Shown: piece by piece, positions 37,154-50,942 of the stretch | How the letters are laid out: every line of letters starts with the position of its first letter | How positions within the stretch are numbered: the stretch's first letter is position 1 | DNA from: Chrysomallon squamiferum | Taxonomy: Eukaryota > Mollusca > Gastropoda > Neomphalida > Peltospiridae | Length of the DNA stretch: 64,000 nucleotides | NCBI GenBank assembly: GCA_012295275.1 | Contig: CM022665.1 | Span: 12,393,976 to 12,457,975 of the forward strand | Direction: 5' to 3' | The notes under the pieces: model-generated | Database searches by the model: none | Seen by the model: only the letters and a program-made list of their open reading frames with translations | What the model was told of the DNA's origin: nothing | Translations under genes and position numbers: made by a program

Positions 37154-40014
37154 CATTAATGCAATGCACCAGTGTTTCACAATTAAAAAGATAATATAAG
37201 CATTATAATAAACTGAACAAAAAGAGAGGGATTGTGGAATCTCTGTAACTGTTATTTCCTAATGAATATTCTTTTGAGTTACTTTGTGACGTCATAAAGA
37301 CATGAAATTCTCTAATGGTAATTAATTGAGCCGTAGAAAAAATATAAAAAAGTAAATCCTGCTTTTCGTGCGAATGATTTAAATCAGTGACATGAGTAGT
37401 GCAAATTTACACATGAAAATATTTCATAATCCCTAGCGATTTTGTGAAAACAAGTCCGCCATTCAATCAGTTCTCTAGTTCAAATAATAATAATATAAAT
37501 TTAATAAGCATCTGGTATTAATAATGTCCGAACCCCAAAAACTAGCATTAGAGAATTTTTCATAGAAAATCGTTCCATGATACATTGACTGGAACTTATA
37601 CTTTTTATTCTTCTTCATTGTTTTTTTTAAAAAATCACGCAGAATATTCATTTGGATTGAAACCACCATGAACTGAGAGACTCTGATTAAAATATTTTTT
37701 TCTTCACTACTCGTATTGTTTTGATTTTGTTTTTTGCACTTGGAGACGACAAAAAAAAAAAAAAAAAAAAAAAAAAAACATCTACAAGATTAAGCGCATA
37801 TCTTATTTAGACGAATCTTCATTGAACCTCATTTTGATGAAAGTTTTGTTTAAGAGGACTTATTTTCAGTAAAAAGTTTTGATGAAAAATTTCAGTGTGC
37901 AATGGAAATCGATTTTGTCATTTCGTCTTTCCTGGATATTGTCTGTAAGTCTCAGAGATTTCTGAGATATTGTTCAACCTTCACAACAAATTAAACATTA
38001 CCTAACAACGTCTGAAATATTTTTTACTTAATTCATTTTATTAAGGTTGGGATTTATCAAACGTCCATTATTATTGTATATTGGTGTGTGTATCTAAATG
38101 CTAATTATTTATTCATTACCTTTACCTCAGTAAACATTATTTAATCCAAGGTTATAATTTTTAATACATTGTGGTTTAAAAAAAATCTTGTTCCAGGCGT
38201 CAGAAAACATCAAAGGTTACTCCTACCAAAACACTAAGGATTACTCCTACCGAAAACGTCCTAAAATCACTAAAAACGTAATCCTTTATAAACCAGTGAT
38301 TAATAAGCGATGTATAAAATAAATAAATAACACTGATGAGCAAAAGTCAGCTTCAAAAAATAATAAAGTGCAAATTTAAAACTTAGCATTCAGTTCTGAT
38401 TATTTTTTGTGCAGTTATTAAATGTTAAGAAGTAAATTATTGTTCTACTTAAGTAATAAATGAAATAAGCTTGTGTCAATAATTGAATAATATTGTCACC
38501 ATATGTTGTATACTACTCACAAATAAAACAGAAAGTTAATGTCTTAAGGCGCTTATAGCAACAGGATTTGTCTGTCCACAAAATTTATCAAGATTATTTG
38601 GAAAACGTCAAGCAAAAAATTCGCTTATTTATGTTGATAAACTGTTGCGACGCAGACAAAATTCAATAAACAACTTAAAAATTAGAATAAAATTTTACTG
38701 ACTTATATATTTTGAGCTTATTTCCGTGTTTTTAATGACAACAATAGTACTTAAATATGTAGGCGAAAGAAATTTGACATTACCTAACGACATTAAACAA
38801 TTTCATGAGTACATTTTATTTTTTTCAGCTTTCATGCACTGAAAATATAACTGTATTGGTCATTCAGATTATGTGTCTCAGCTAGCTTACAGCTGACGAT
38901 CTGTTTGTAAGTCGAAATCATGGTCTCTATGCAATTTCGTCATTAAAGACGCTAAGAGAAAATTAATATGTTCTTATGATTTATTTATTTTTAGAATATT
39001 ATCGTATTTTTTTTGTTGCCATATGTCTGTGTTAGGATATAAATGGAAAATAACCAAACATCAGAAAACGATTATGTCTGTCTGGTTTGCTTGAAATAAA
39101 AATGATCTAAATACAATAATATTCGACTTTCATTGCATAAATGACACTGATAAAATACCAAATAAGTGACCGGGTTTATTTTCGAATCCAAATCACAGTT
39201 TGGAACCAGAAATAAAATCAAACTGCGACTAATTGCCAATTAAACTTCATAGTTTTCTCGACATATTCTAAATATTTTGCAGCAAAATAAAACGGCAGCT
39301 TTGAAACGAATATTGATATTAACATCACTGACAAACTCGGATGTAAAAATAATAAGCAGACGTCTTAATATATTTCAAGGACGTTTCATTCAATAAAAAG
39401 GTCGTCATTTTTGATGACTCAAACTTGATCGTATTTGATATAATTAGTTAGTGTCCTGTCGCTTTCCTGTCAGTTCAAGACAGAAATGTGCTGGGTTCCT
39501 GGGCATCTTTTCAGATTTCGCCGTTTGCATTTTACGAGACAACCTGTTGCCACTGTTAAGCTCAGTCTAATTGGGGAAAGTCTCTGAACGATTCTGCTTG
39601 CATTGACAAGGTTTCGTGCTATCGCAGCAGGAAACCATATATAGTAATAGCGAATATGAAAAGATCAGTTAGAATTACAGCTGACTTACTGTCGTTCAGA
39701 ATTTTTCCAGATATTTTTTTGTCATTCAGTGGGATATGGGGGCAATGATAAATTTAGCACCAGCATATTAAAAAGAAATAGTTTTTTTTTTAAATATTTT
39801 ATTTTCTGAACAAAAGCCAAGTAATGCACCCTATGATCTCAATACATCGGAGAAAAGTTAGCGCATTTGTTTATAACCACATTCCTGGCTAATCAATAAT
39901 GTGTTTAGATAAAATGCATCAGAAAAAAATCCAACGTTAAAACTGTTTTCCTAAAGGAAATCAATTCCATTTTTTTTTTTAAAGAAAGCCTGTTTTCTAG
40001 GACTTTATGTATAA

Positions 40015-40048
<34 letters not shown>

Positions 40049-41707
40049 TTTTTATTTTTTTTTATGCTTTTCTTTTATTTATTTTATTTTTTTTTTTTTT
40101 TTTTTTTTTAAGATTAAATAATTTTCTCCTTTTTCGTCTTCTTCTTCTCTGTATTACATTTTCCAAACTTTCGAATTCTTTATTATCATCTGCAGTTAAA
40201 AAGACGTATCACTGACAATGCAGAATCTTCTCTGAAACATCATATTATGCATCTACGTACTCTTCCATCGAGTGATGTGTTTTTAGACAATAAAAAACCC
40301 ATTTCATCCTGAAGGTTGTGCCACCCTTATTTCTGAAACTCTTTCACTGTGTTCAAATCAACATTCGTGTACCAACAACTTACACTGTTGTAATGTGGAT
40401 CCTGCACTTAACGTCAGTGCTTCCTGAAATGGCGTAGAGAACATAATCCTCACAAAACAATTGGCTGTGATAAATTTCTCAAATATAAGACTGTTTGTCA
40501 AACTGGCGGCTACTTTCTGTCAATGGTCTGTCATTAGCTGGAAAATAAGTAGATTTATTTCTTATTCAGAAAAGCAGAATATTAAACTATTTCAACAACA
40601 GAATGATTGAAAACTGTGTAAATTGGATCAGTAGGCACTGTTTTTGTCCTCGTAAAGTGGGTGCAAAGACACAATTTATTAAGACGCAAAATGTTTGTTG
40701 TAGTTTACATAGCTTATAAATTACTGGGAAGGATTTGGATGTGAGATCATCATTATAAAAAGACTGTTGTTTGTCGTTGGTGGTGTTTTATTTATTTATT
40801 TATTTACTTTTTTGTTTATTTGTATGTTCAACTGTTAGCCCGTTTGTTTTATTTATTAGTTTTCTGAGGAAATTTAAGATTCTCCTTATATAAGGTTGTG
40901 CTTATTGTTACTGTTTTAAATTTAATCTTGTTCTTGTTGTAGTTTTTTGTTGTTGTTTTTTGTTTGTTTTTTTGTGGATTTTTTTCTCTTCATTTTGGGC
41001 AAAGATTGTTTGCGTTATTGTTTTTTTTTTTTTTTTCTTCTTTTTTTCTTGTTTGTTGTTTATGTTTTGCTTCCTTATTGTTTTGTTTGTTTGTTTTTTA
41101 TGGTAATGATTTACTTGTTTATAACATAGTAATTCTTCGTCTTACTAAAATTAATGATTATCACGAGTCTTGTCACTGTGTATTCTTCTACCAAATTACA
41201 ATTTCAGCTTTAATATTAATTAATTAATTTTAAAAAAAATCCAGACTTATTATATTATTTACATAATTTCTGCACTGTTCAGGGCCGCTAATGTGCAATA
41301 ACAACGTCTTTAAAAGCTTCATTTTGTCGTAAAGTAAAAGACACGTATGGCTGCCAGTATGGAAGATTTTCACTTAACTTATAATTATGTAGTCGCAGTA
41401 ACCTTATTTATATAAATAAGGGCAATACTGTGTTGGTATGGTCGCATTTAATTACATTCTCAGATCTTTTATAACATAAATTAAAAGGTTAATAACCAAT
41501 ATTAATTTAAAAAATATTCTGTACGTGTTCTATTGGACCTAAATCATTATCTCATCATTAATAATGTCATGATCGTATCATCAAAGTTATCAATACCCTT
41601 ACCGATTTAGTATCTGTTTTTATTGTCCCAGATGTTTCTTTTGTTATTTATTTTATATTGGTGGTAATATTGAAGCTAGAGGCGCTGTTTCTTTTGTGGT
41701 TACTGCT

Positions 41708-41710
<3 letters not shown>
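37149..41710. other. Intronic, no gene seen
   Basis: Poly-A at 37750-37778, TA/poly-T at 40015-40110 and T/TTG-rich sequence at 40930-41100 are the visible features. GGTTACTCCTACC and GGATTACTCCTACC occur about 28 bases apart near 38214-38260. This is the longest stretch with little repeat content, and no exon-like frame was recognised in it. Confidence 0.55.

Positions 41711-41804
<94 letters not shown>
41711..41804 (+). repeat. (GA)n microsatellite
   Basis: An uninterrupted GA run. Confidence 0.97.
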
Positions 41805-41806
<2 letters not shown>

Positions 41807-41978
41807 TACAAATGATACAGCCACAGTATGACTGACACAGAGGGACAGACTGACAAGCTAACACTGAGAGAGAGGGGGATAGAAAGAACCCGACAGATAG
41901 ATAGATATACAGATCAACAAATCTGTAGCAGATAATATAGCAAGACGATCACAATAAATTGTTAGTTGGGTTGTTCTT

Positions 41979-42126
41979 TTTTTGTGTGTGTTTGTTTGTT
42001 GTTTGTCTGTTCGTTTGTTTGTTTGTTTGTTTGTTTGTTGTTTGTTGTTTGTTTGTTTATTTGTTGTTTTGTTGTTTTCTTCTTCTTCTTTTTTTTTCTT
42101 TTTTTTTTTTTTTTTTTTTTTTTTTC
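41979..42126 (+). repeat. (TTTG)n followed by poly-T
   Basis: TTTG/TTG repeats to about 42075, then TTC and a poly-T run. Confidence 0.92.
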
Positions 42127-43769
42127 TGAAGATACAAAGTCTAAGATTTGATAATACTATAATTATCTCAAAGTGACCACAGCTCTGTGTGTGAATTGTC
42201 TGACATTAATTTTAAATCAAACGGAATTACATCAGACGAAATGGCAATAATCGGCGCACTTTTCAAATAAAAAATACATCTTCAAGACACGTACCACTGG
42301 CCTGGACAGCTAAGTAACTGCAAATTATTGCGACTTGTTCTCTAAGCTGATTCTTTTGCTAAGAGGTGATAACACTGGACGATTTATAAAACCAATCAGT
42401 CTGAAGACGAGACCAGACTAGATAGCACTTAAAATTTAAATTAAAACAGGAGAGATGGGAATACAGGAAGTAGCCTGTTTTCCGTCAGTAAGTTTAATGT
42501 GTCTGGACGTTTAGAAATAATGACATAGTTGTGTTGTTAGTTTTCTGAAAATAATTACATAAATGTACAGAATTCATATGGCTTTGTTTCCAGATGGACA
42601 CTGTTTATGAGAGGGTTAACTGTTTGTTTGATTTTATATATATATATATATATTTTTTTTTTTTTGTTCTTTTAAATATTATTATTAATTTTATTTTACT
42701 TTATTATTATTCCTATAACTACTACCAATACTAATACTTAAACACCAACTACTCTTAATATTAATACTGCATTATTACTACTGCTATTACTATTACTATT
42801 TTTAACGTTATTAGTAATGCAGTTGGTGGTGGTAGTGTTGTTTTTACTAGTGTTCTGCTTATTTTACACGTTACCCTCTCTGATTTATATACTGATCAGA
42901 TAATAGTGATAGGCTTTTCTAGGGTAACTTTTCTTTTTACTATGCTAAATCGACAAGCAGGCTGGCAGATGAATGAATGCAATTATCTCTTTTTATACAC
43001 ACAGACACGGACACATACGTACGCATATACATGGGAACAACAAATGCAGAAATGATTCGTTTCAAATCTCATTTCAGATTACTTGCTTGGAACAAACAAG
43101 AGTTTGAACTACCGTACATGTTTTATACAGTTTTCGATAAAGTATGTATTATCCCGCCTCAATAAAGACTGTATTAGAGCTTTATAGCGGAAGTAAAACG
43201 TTATTCTCCATTTAATTATAGCTAAAAGCCAAAATTTACGGAGCGACGTCGACTTCTGGTGGACTTTACACAAAGATAATATCCGGTTTGTATGGTGATT
43301 CGCACATTTCTTTACAAAATTCGCTTAATGCTTACCTGATAATTTTTACTAACCGGAATCTTTACTTCCGTGCACTTATGGGATTTTCATTTAGACACTG
43401 AGACTAACTAGCATTTAGTTTTCAGATGCATGATTCTAGAAATTACCAGTAATGGCACGTCACTGACCGTTATCGTTAAACGATTAATATTTCCGTAAAT
43501 CGGCCGAGTTCGTTAGTGTCCTACCCTCCGTGCAGGAATTCATGTGGGCGTGTATTTTAAAAGGGGAGGAGGGGGTGGACTGTTCTTATTTTCTTTTTTC
43601 TTATTATATATGCATGTATGTATATCAAGTTTGTTTCTCGTAGGTGTTCCTTTTTTTAATATATATACATATTTTTAAAAAAAATACATTTAAATTACAA
43701 AAAAACAAAAAAAAACAAAAAACGTAATAAATAGTTAAAAAGTTAAATGAAATCTCTATAACCTTACCA
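42127..43769. other. Intronic, no gene seen
   Basis: A TA/T run lies at 42637-42665, ACT/ATT triplets at 42715-42830 and A-rich patches near 43675-43725. Confidence 0.55.
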
Positions 43770-44625
43770 GATAGTTACAGCTTTAACTTTTATTTATTTA
43801 TTTTATTTTTATTTTTATTTATTTATTTGTTGCTGTTGATAACATGGATAATTCCGAGCAGTGCTAACAGACAATGAAGAAAACTCAGTTAACATGAATA
43901 AAACAGAACAGAAACTTCAAGGTTGGCACTTTGATATTTTTTCCATACAGAAGTTTGAAATGAAACTTCTGTTAAAGAAGCCTTACAGATACCAATGAGT
44001 TTTCCAAATGTTTAGTACAAGTTAAGAAAAAAAAGAAGAAAAAAAGTCATAAACACTGAGAGTATGTCTAAGTGATCATAAACTCATTTCTTTCTCATTA
44101 ACCGAACATAATTAAAGTACTATTCACCAACATTATAATGTAAAGCTATTTCCATGAAAACATTAATAAAAAAATAATAATAATAATAATAAAATTAAAT
44201 AAATAAAAACAACAACTGTAAACTGGATTTGAAGAAATCCAAATTAACGTAGCTATACATTATAATGCTGGAGAATAGTTCTTTAATTGTGTTAAGTTAA
44301 TGAGAAAGAAATGAGTTTATGATCACTTAGACATACTCTCAATTTCAATGATTTACTTTTTTTTCTTTCTTTTTTTTTCTTTTGTAACCTGTATTAAACA
44401 TTGGGAAAACTCATGGGTATCTTTAAGGTTTCTTTAATAGAAGTTTCATTTTCCAAAAATATCAAAGTGCCCGGAATTATCAATATTAGAAAAAAACAAT
44501 TAAAAAAATAAAAGTAAATAAATAAATAAATAAAAGCTGTAACTATAAAGTTGTTTTTTTTTTTTTTTTTTATGTATTGTGTGTACAAAACTGATTTACT
44601 GTGTCTGTTAGTAAGATTGCTCAGA
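43770..44625. repeat. Outer, rearranged extensions of the inverted repeat
   Basis: Outside the core arms, shared modules occur in a different order on each side. The left side has TAGTTACAGCTTT, a (TTTA) run, then ATAATTCCGAGCA followed by CTAACAGACA. On the right side, read in complement, the GCATAATTCTGAGCA/CTAACAGACA module is outermost and the TAGTTACAGCTTTT module with its TTTA run lies inside it. An insertion or module shuffle since duplication explains this. Confidence 0.55.
43925..44480. repeat. Long imperfect inverted repeat, arms ~225 bp
   Basis: The left arm 43925-44150 is complementary to the right arm about 44250-44475, with about 100 bases of AT-rich spacer containing an (AAT)n run. 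The arms share a perfect ~45-base block: left positions about 44059-44103 pair with about 44292-44336. Elsewhere they differ by scattered substitutions and one ~11-base gap. In the receptor pre-mRNA this would fold into a long double-stranded hairpin. Confidence 0.85.
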
Positions 44626-45525
44626 ATTATGCCATAAAATTACCAAATGTCTAAATTAAATAATTTTTTTCTTACGAAATTATATAACAGGTATTTCTTA
44701 GATATAAAAAATGGTCACTGCACTGTCATTTTTCCATGATGTAATTGAAGGTCTAAATAAAAAAATAAATAAAACGTAGCCATTTATCATTCAGAAATGA
44801 GTTTCTTAATCAGAAAGAGATTGCTGGGCCTATATAATAAACAACATAACACCTAACACTGTGTGGTAAAAAAAAAAAAAAAAAGCTTAACTTTCTGTAA
44901 AAGAACAGTTTTACAGTCAAATCGTGCGGAAAGCGAAGTTCTTATTACCCCCACTTCATCGTAACGTCCTTCTTAACACAGAAAACTACATTATCCTAAA
45001 AACATGCCTCGGAATATTGGAAAACTTGACTTCTTAACGTCCGTTTACGCGTGCGGCTTGCACATAAAAGAAAAGCAATTGTAAATCTCGTTACGTGCGA
45101 AAATAATCTTTAAAATGTCTCGTCTGATGAGTTGAGCCTTGCAAATGAGGTCAAGGAGACGAGTTTTGACGGCAGGCATTACAAGTCTGAGCGTTTTTGT
45201 CACAACTGTGGTCGTATCATACTGTCAATCGGTTTTTATCACGTAACGAAACGTTAAAATAACATTTTTGAGTAATTTTCATTACGACGGAAAGGGAGAT
45301 CACTGTCCTAGACGAAACCTATTTGCACTATGTTCGTTGTCTATATATGGTATGGTATTTTTTTACTGAGTATAAACTTTATAGTTTCTAACGGATCAAA
45401 AATTGTTTTATCTAATGCAGGATACTGATGTATATTATCATTAGTCATTTTAAGGGTTTATTTCTTGTTTCAAAATTTTTAACGTTTTTGGTTGCAATTT
45501 TTATTATTTATTTGACTGAATGACG

Positions 45526-45526
<1 letters not shown>
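44626..45526. other. Intronic, no gene seen
   Basis: A poly-A run lies at 44868-44884. Composition is more balanced at 44930-45330, without a recognised motif. Confidence 0.55.

Positions 45527-45604
<78 letters not shown>
45527..45604 (+). repeat. (CT)n microsatellite
   Basis: An uninterrupted CT run. Confidence 0.97.
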
Positions 45605-45607
<3 letters not shown>

Positions 45608-45946
45608 TATTTATCTATCTGATGGCTTAATTACATATCTGTCTCAGTCTGTTTGTCTGGCTTTGTCTTTTTCATATTCTTCATCCCTATTTTTCACTGT
45701 TTGTGTGCATATTTGCGAGTGTGGCCGCATATGAAAGTTCAAGGCAACAGTAACACATTATCCGAGAACTCTTGGAAAAAGAGGATTTACGTCTTTTCCT
45801 CAACACGTATTTCTTTTCTGTTCATCTTCATCATATTTCACATCAAATGCTTCTTTGATGAATCAGCAGAATATTTTGCTTTTCAAGCCAATGGTCTAAG
45901 ACATTAGTTAAGTGCTGTATTATCCGCGGTGTGATGATTAACGTGG

Positions 45947-45981
<35 letters not shown>

Positions 45982-47209
45982 TTTTTCAGCTTCTAGGGTT
46001 TCCGATAGAAACATCTGTGTCTTTGTTATACCAACAGCTTCTTCCGACAACTTCATTATCTTAGGCAAGACAAATCACCATTCATCTTATCATCATTACA
46101 CACTTTTGTAAACGTAAAAGTACGCACTTGTTATCAGTAATGTATTTATATTCATACAGTGTATCTTAAATGCTGTCGAATTACGGCGAGAGTGTAAATA
46201 AAGTTCAGTTAAATTATTAACGATAGCCATGCTTGAACAATTATAGTACAAGAAACGTTTTATTGAATGTTGTTTTTAACACACCAGCCTGCATATATTT
46301 AATCTACCTTTACCAGGCGTCGTGCGCATCATTCAGAATCGTAATGTTAATTAGAAAGGAAACACAATGCTTGCACGCTATTTGCTTTTCATTAAATGAT
46401 CTAACTGCTTTGACTACCATGATTATCGCTCAGAAATATTCCATGACGTGTAAGATGTTAGAAGATTATTTGGTTAAGTCATAATAATTTTATTTATTTA
46501 TTTATTTTATCCGAGTTTTTGTACCTGATACGTTACGTATTAAAAGATGTTACCTTTTATACGCACCTTCCAAAAGACAAGATAATACATACCTGAACAT
46601 TTTGTGAATCATTCATGGCAAACTGCCCAGAACGGGAAATATGGTTATTTATCTTTATTTTTCTTTGTGAATGATGTTGCTGTTTATGGAACTGGTAACC
46701 ATAGGTCAAGATCACGAAATAACACGGTCGAATCGCTGATAATATTTGATAAAGGCATGTTAACCACTATTCTTGTCCATAATCAAATATTTTCAGAAAT
46801 GTAGTTACGTCATCGATCAGAATCTGTGAAAATAACCTTGCTGTACTAAAAAGAAAATGTGGAGCATGAATCTCGAAATAAACAAGTAATTGTGAATTTA
46901 AATGAGAAATGCCAATAAATGGAAAATTTCCTTCACAAACAATTATAATGGTGATTGGTTTTCATTTGTAAACATTTACAGATATATATATTTTTTTTTT
47001 TTTTTTTTTTGGCATCACTTAGGGAATGTAATATTTTTATATGGATATCCGAAAGCATGCTATTTCTTTATTTTGGGTAATTTTTGTCGTTTCTGCAATT
47101 AGAAAAAATATTTCTGATCTTCAAATGTAAATTGTGTTTTACAGGTTCCATCAACATAACAAATAACAGAGTTCACGGAAATCTGTTACAAACAAAATTC
47201 TTTTTAATA
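45605..47209. other. Intronic, no gene seen
   Basis: A poly-A run lies at 45951-45977 and a poly-T run at 46990-47011. Frames of 60-85 codons (for example 46233-46484) lack known motifs and splice context. Confidence 0.5.
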
Positions 47210-47288
47210 CTTAATAAGAAGAAGAAGAAGAAGAAATAATAATTCATTTTTATTTTTCTTTAAATTATTTTTTTTTTTATTTATTATA

Positions 47289-47338
<50 letters not shown>

Positions 47339-47405
47339 CGTTGTCAAGAACATGATTCTCATTATTATTATCTTTATTATTACCATCATCATCATTATTA
47401 TTAAT
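47210..47405 (+). repeat. AAG and TTA trinucleotide repeats
   Basis: An AAG run (47217-47236), T-rich sequence, a TTA run (47290-47338) and mixed ATT/ATC. Confidence 0.9.
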
Positions 47406-49676
47406 CACAGTGATTATTATAGTAACATAACATTTTAATGGGTTTGTGCTTGGGTGAAATTAGAATCTAGGACTGCAGCATGTCAATACTTTGAAGCTTG
47501 TTATCTTCTCTAGATTTAATCTTTTTTAATATGACCATCTGTCATATTTCCTAGCCGACAGACATAGCTAAAGATCCATTTTCTACTTTATATGCGCCAT
47601 TTGCAGTGAAATATTTGTCAGTCTCAAGGCCGACGATATTTCTGACAACAGCAATGAACAGTGCTTTATGTCAGTTATATATATACGATACTTCTACAAC
47701 TACTACTACTACTACTACTATTACTACTATACTTGGTATGTTGCTTCCTCTTCTTCTTCCATTTCTTCAATTTATTTTATTGTAACACCTCTTATTTTAC
47801 GTGATTTTCTACTAGCAGTACTGCTATAACTACTGCTACTTTTTCTGCTTTCTCTTCCCTGCTCTTCCTAGCACTATTACTACTTCTGTTTCTACATATT
47901 CGTTCCCTACTACTACTACTGATTATTTTTCTTCAATTTTTTTTTTTAACTAAGCCAGTGATAAACTCAAGTTTGTAGTCGCTGGATAATGAGCCTGTCA
48001 TTACTTTCTTGTTACAAACACTTACTAGTCACGCAATCAAAAGACAGCAAACTGTGTGGAAAATACTGCGTTGTTTCCGTTTTGCACACGAAAATCCGTG
48101 ATTGACTTTGGTTCAATCTTCTTAGGAAACGAAATCCTAAACTATGCCATGTAGCGGAGAGACCAGTGACTTTTATGAACTCTAAAAGCTATTGAAGGCC
48201 AAATTGATAATTATTGTAATTTCAGACTAAAACTGAATCCCCTATTTCTGTTTAGAAGCACAATTAGTTTGTCTGTGTCTACCAAGATTGTATGTAACAC
48301 ATTTTATTTTTCAGTTCAGCAAAGTCACGATTTTGCAGGTGCCGCTTGATGTTCTTGAGAAAGTTCTTTTTCGAACAAAACTGAACTAATATGTTGATGA
48401 CGTCATTTCTGATAACTGTTTTTGTAAAAGGGGATTCAAATGCAACAGCAAGATCTCTTAAAACAGCATATTTACGGTGCTGGGTGATATATAAAAATAA
48501 AAGGAATAAATAAATAATCAAGAACTGAAATACGAAATTTAAATAATTGAAATAAAATAATTAACTAGATTTAAAAACGAGAATGCAAAAACAACAACAA
48601 CAACAACAAAACAAAAAAATCGCAATTTTGATTATTACCTATTTACTTGCTGTTTAATTAGTTAAATACTTGTAATTCAAATAAATATTCTGAACTAGCT
48701 ACGATCCAGACTGAAAAATGGAGCCTTAATTTAACCGTCGTGCTAAGTGCCTGAAAAATCCATAGGCTGTCATTTAGGTTTTACTAGCAGAAAATACACC
48801 TCATTCGTTTTGAATGTAAGCTAAATTTTAACAAGTTCATCGCCCTCAATAGCCAAATAATTGAGCAGAAATCTCATAATGCTTTTTACTTCCACGTGCA
48901 AAGCTTGGGGATTATGGGATCGAGATATTTTGCTAAACAAACTGAAAGATATATGAGTTAAGTCCCCTTACTGCGAAATCTTTTATCGTTTTATGCCAGT
49001 GACTGATTTGCTTGACAAATTTGCCGAAATCTTTGTGACACTAAAATGTCGAAATATCAGTTCATTTATCTACTTTCATCACTTTAAAAATTAGCGAAGC
49101 AAGAAAGGGTGTTTTATTGTTGGTGGTGTTAATGTGAATTTAATCTTTCTTAAATTAATTATTAGCCTTAACAGTGCAGAATGTATAATCAATAATAACA
49201 AATGCTTATGTATTTATTTATTTGAGAGAGCAAGACAGTTTCCAGAGAGATTTTGTTGGTTTTTTTTCTCCTAAAATCATATGCAAAAATTCATTTTTAA
49301 TTTGTTCGCTGTAGACATTCTAAACATTTAAAATGACTTAACAATTTTTTTTTTTACAAAACGTAGATAACCGTGATAATGGATATCAATTACCTGATCT
49401 GAATTATCTTTTTATTTGCTTCTGTTGTTACTGATATCTTCTTTTTTTTTTTTTTTTCCACCCTTCCCTCCCCCCTATACACACACATACACACACTGTT
49501 TTATTTCCTTTCACTATTCCTAGTTGTTAGTGCAGCTTATTTTGCAAGTTTGGAAGACAGATTACTTTGATAGATGGTTAAAATCAATGTACTCACTGGA
49601 GAATAAAGGCGACATTGTGAGTGCTTTTTAGACAAGTCATGTATCTTTACTGAAATTACCAATTACTGCCTCTGTC
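47406..49676. other. Intronic, no gene seen
   Basis: ACT triplets at 47700-47728 and a CAA run at 48590-48609 are the only clear repeats. Confidence 0.55.
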
Positions 49677-49677
49677 T

Positions 49678-49739
49678 TCCTCTCACTCTCTCTCTCTGTC
49701 TCTCACTCTCTCTCTCACTCTCTGTCTCTCTGTCCTCTG

Positions 49740-49796
<57 letters not shown>

Positions 49797-50191
49797 CTGT
49801 CACTGTCTCTCTCTCTCTTTTTTATATGTCTGTCTGTCTGTCTCTCTTGTCTCTCTGTCTCTCTCTCTCTCTGTCTCTCTGTCTCTCACTCTCCTCTCTC
49901 TCTCTGTCTCTCTCTCTCTCTCTGTCTCTCTGTCTCTCCTCTCTCCTGTCACTCTCTCTCTCTGTCTCTCTGTCTCTCCTCTCTCTCTCACTCACTCTCT
50001 CTCTCCTGCCTTCTGTCACTGTCTCTCTCTTCTTTTCTTTTTTATCTGTCTGTCTCTCTCTCCCCCTCTCTCTGTCTCTCTCTCTTTTACCTGTTTGTCT
50101 GTCTCTTCTCTCTCTCTCTCTCTCCCTCTCTCTCTCCTCTCTCCCTCTCTCTCTCCCCTCCCCTCTCCTCTCTTTTATGTTTGTCTGTCTG

Positions 50192-50241
<50 letters not shown>

Positions 50242-50332
50242 CTCTCTCTCTGTCTCTCTGTCTGTCTCTCACTCTCTCTCTCTCTCTCTCTCTCCTGCCT
50301 GTCTCTGTCTCTCCCTCTCTTTCTCGTTTTTA

Positions 50333-50424
<92 letters not shown>
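49678..50424 (+). repeat. Polypyrimidine tract of CT, CTGT and CTCC repeats, ~750 bp
   Basis: The + strand is almost entirely C and T for about 750 bases, with CTGT and CACT interruptions and pure (CT)n subruns near 49742-49790, 50192-50238 and 50351-50424. Long Ser/Leu and Glu/Arg frames here are artefacts. Confidence 0.95.
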
Positions 50425-50426
<2 letters not shown>

Positions 50427-50568
50427 GTGCATACGTACGAAAACACACAAACACATCTCATCAAATTATTTTCAGACGCACCTGTTAACACCAGTTTTAT
50501 TTCTATTAAAAACAAATTTAAAATATATCTTTTAAAATCGCTCTCAGCCAGAGGAGCTCTAGTGCTTC

Positions 50569-50628
50569 TTTTTTCTTCTTTTTCTTCTTCTTCTTCTTCT
50601 TCTTCTTCTTCTTCTTCTTCTTCTTCCT
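50569..50628 (+). repeat. (TTC)n microsatellite
   Basis: An uninterrupted CTT/TTC run. Confidence 0.95.
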
Positions 50629-50893
50629 TGTCGTCTCCTTAATAACATTGTTTGTTAACACTAGAAAAACACAGTCAGCCACAAGAAGAACAGGATATGA
50701 ACTTCCTTGTCCTTAATGTGTTTCGGTATTTCGGGAACGAACTGAAACGAAACAAAAGACAAATTTGCATTACGAGAACATTTGTCAGAAGAACGGCACT
50801 TGTTGGTATTTCTCTAAACCGAATCACGTCTCTTGATATCTGAAGGAAGAAAAGAAAAGATGAAAGAAGAAAAAGAGAATCCTAGAGTTTCTT

Positions 50894-50942
<49 letters not shown>

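Noticed and set aside
46233-46804. 83- and 66-codon plus-strand frames
   Set aside because: Composition is that of the surrounding AT-rich intron, with no known motif or splice support.
49826-50642. Long Ser/Leu frames and opposite Glu/Arg frames
   Set aside because: They are translations of CT/GA dinucleotide repeats without any unique protein sequence.
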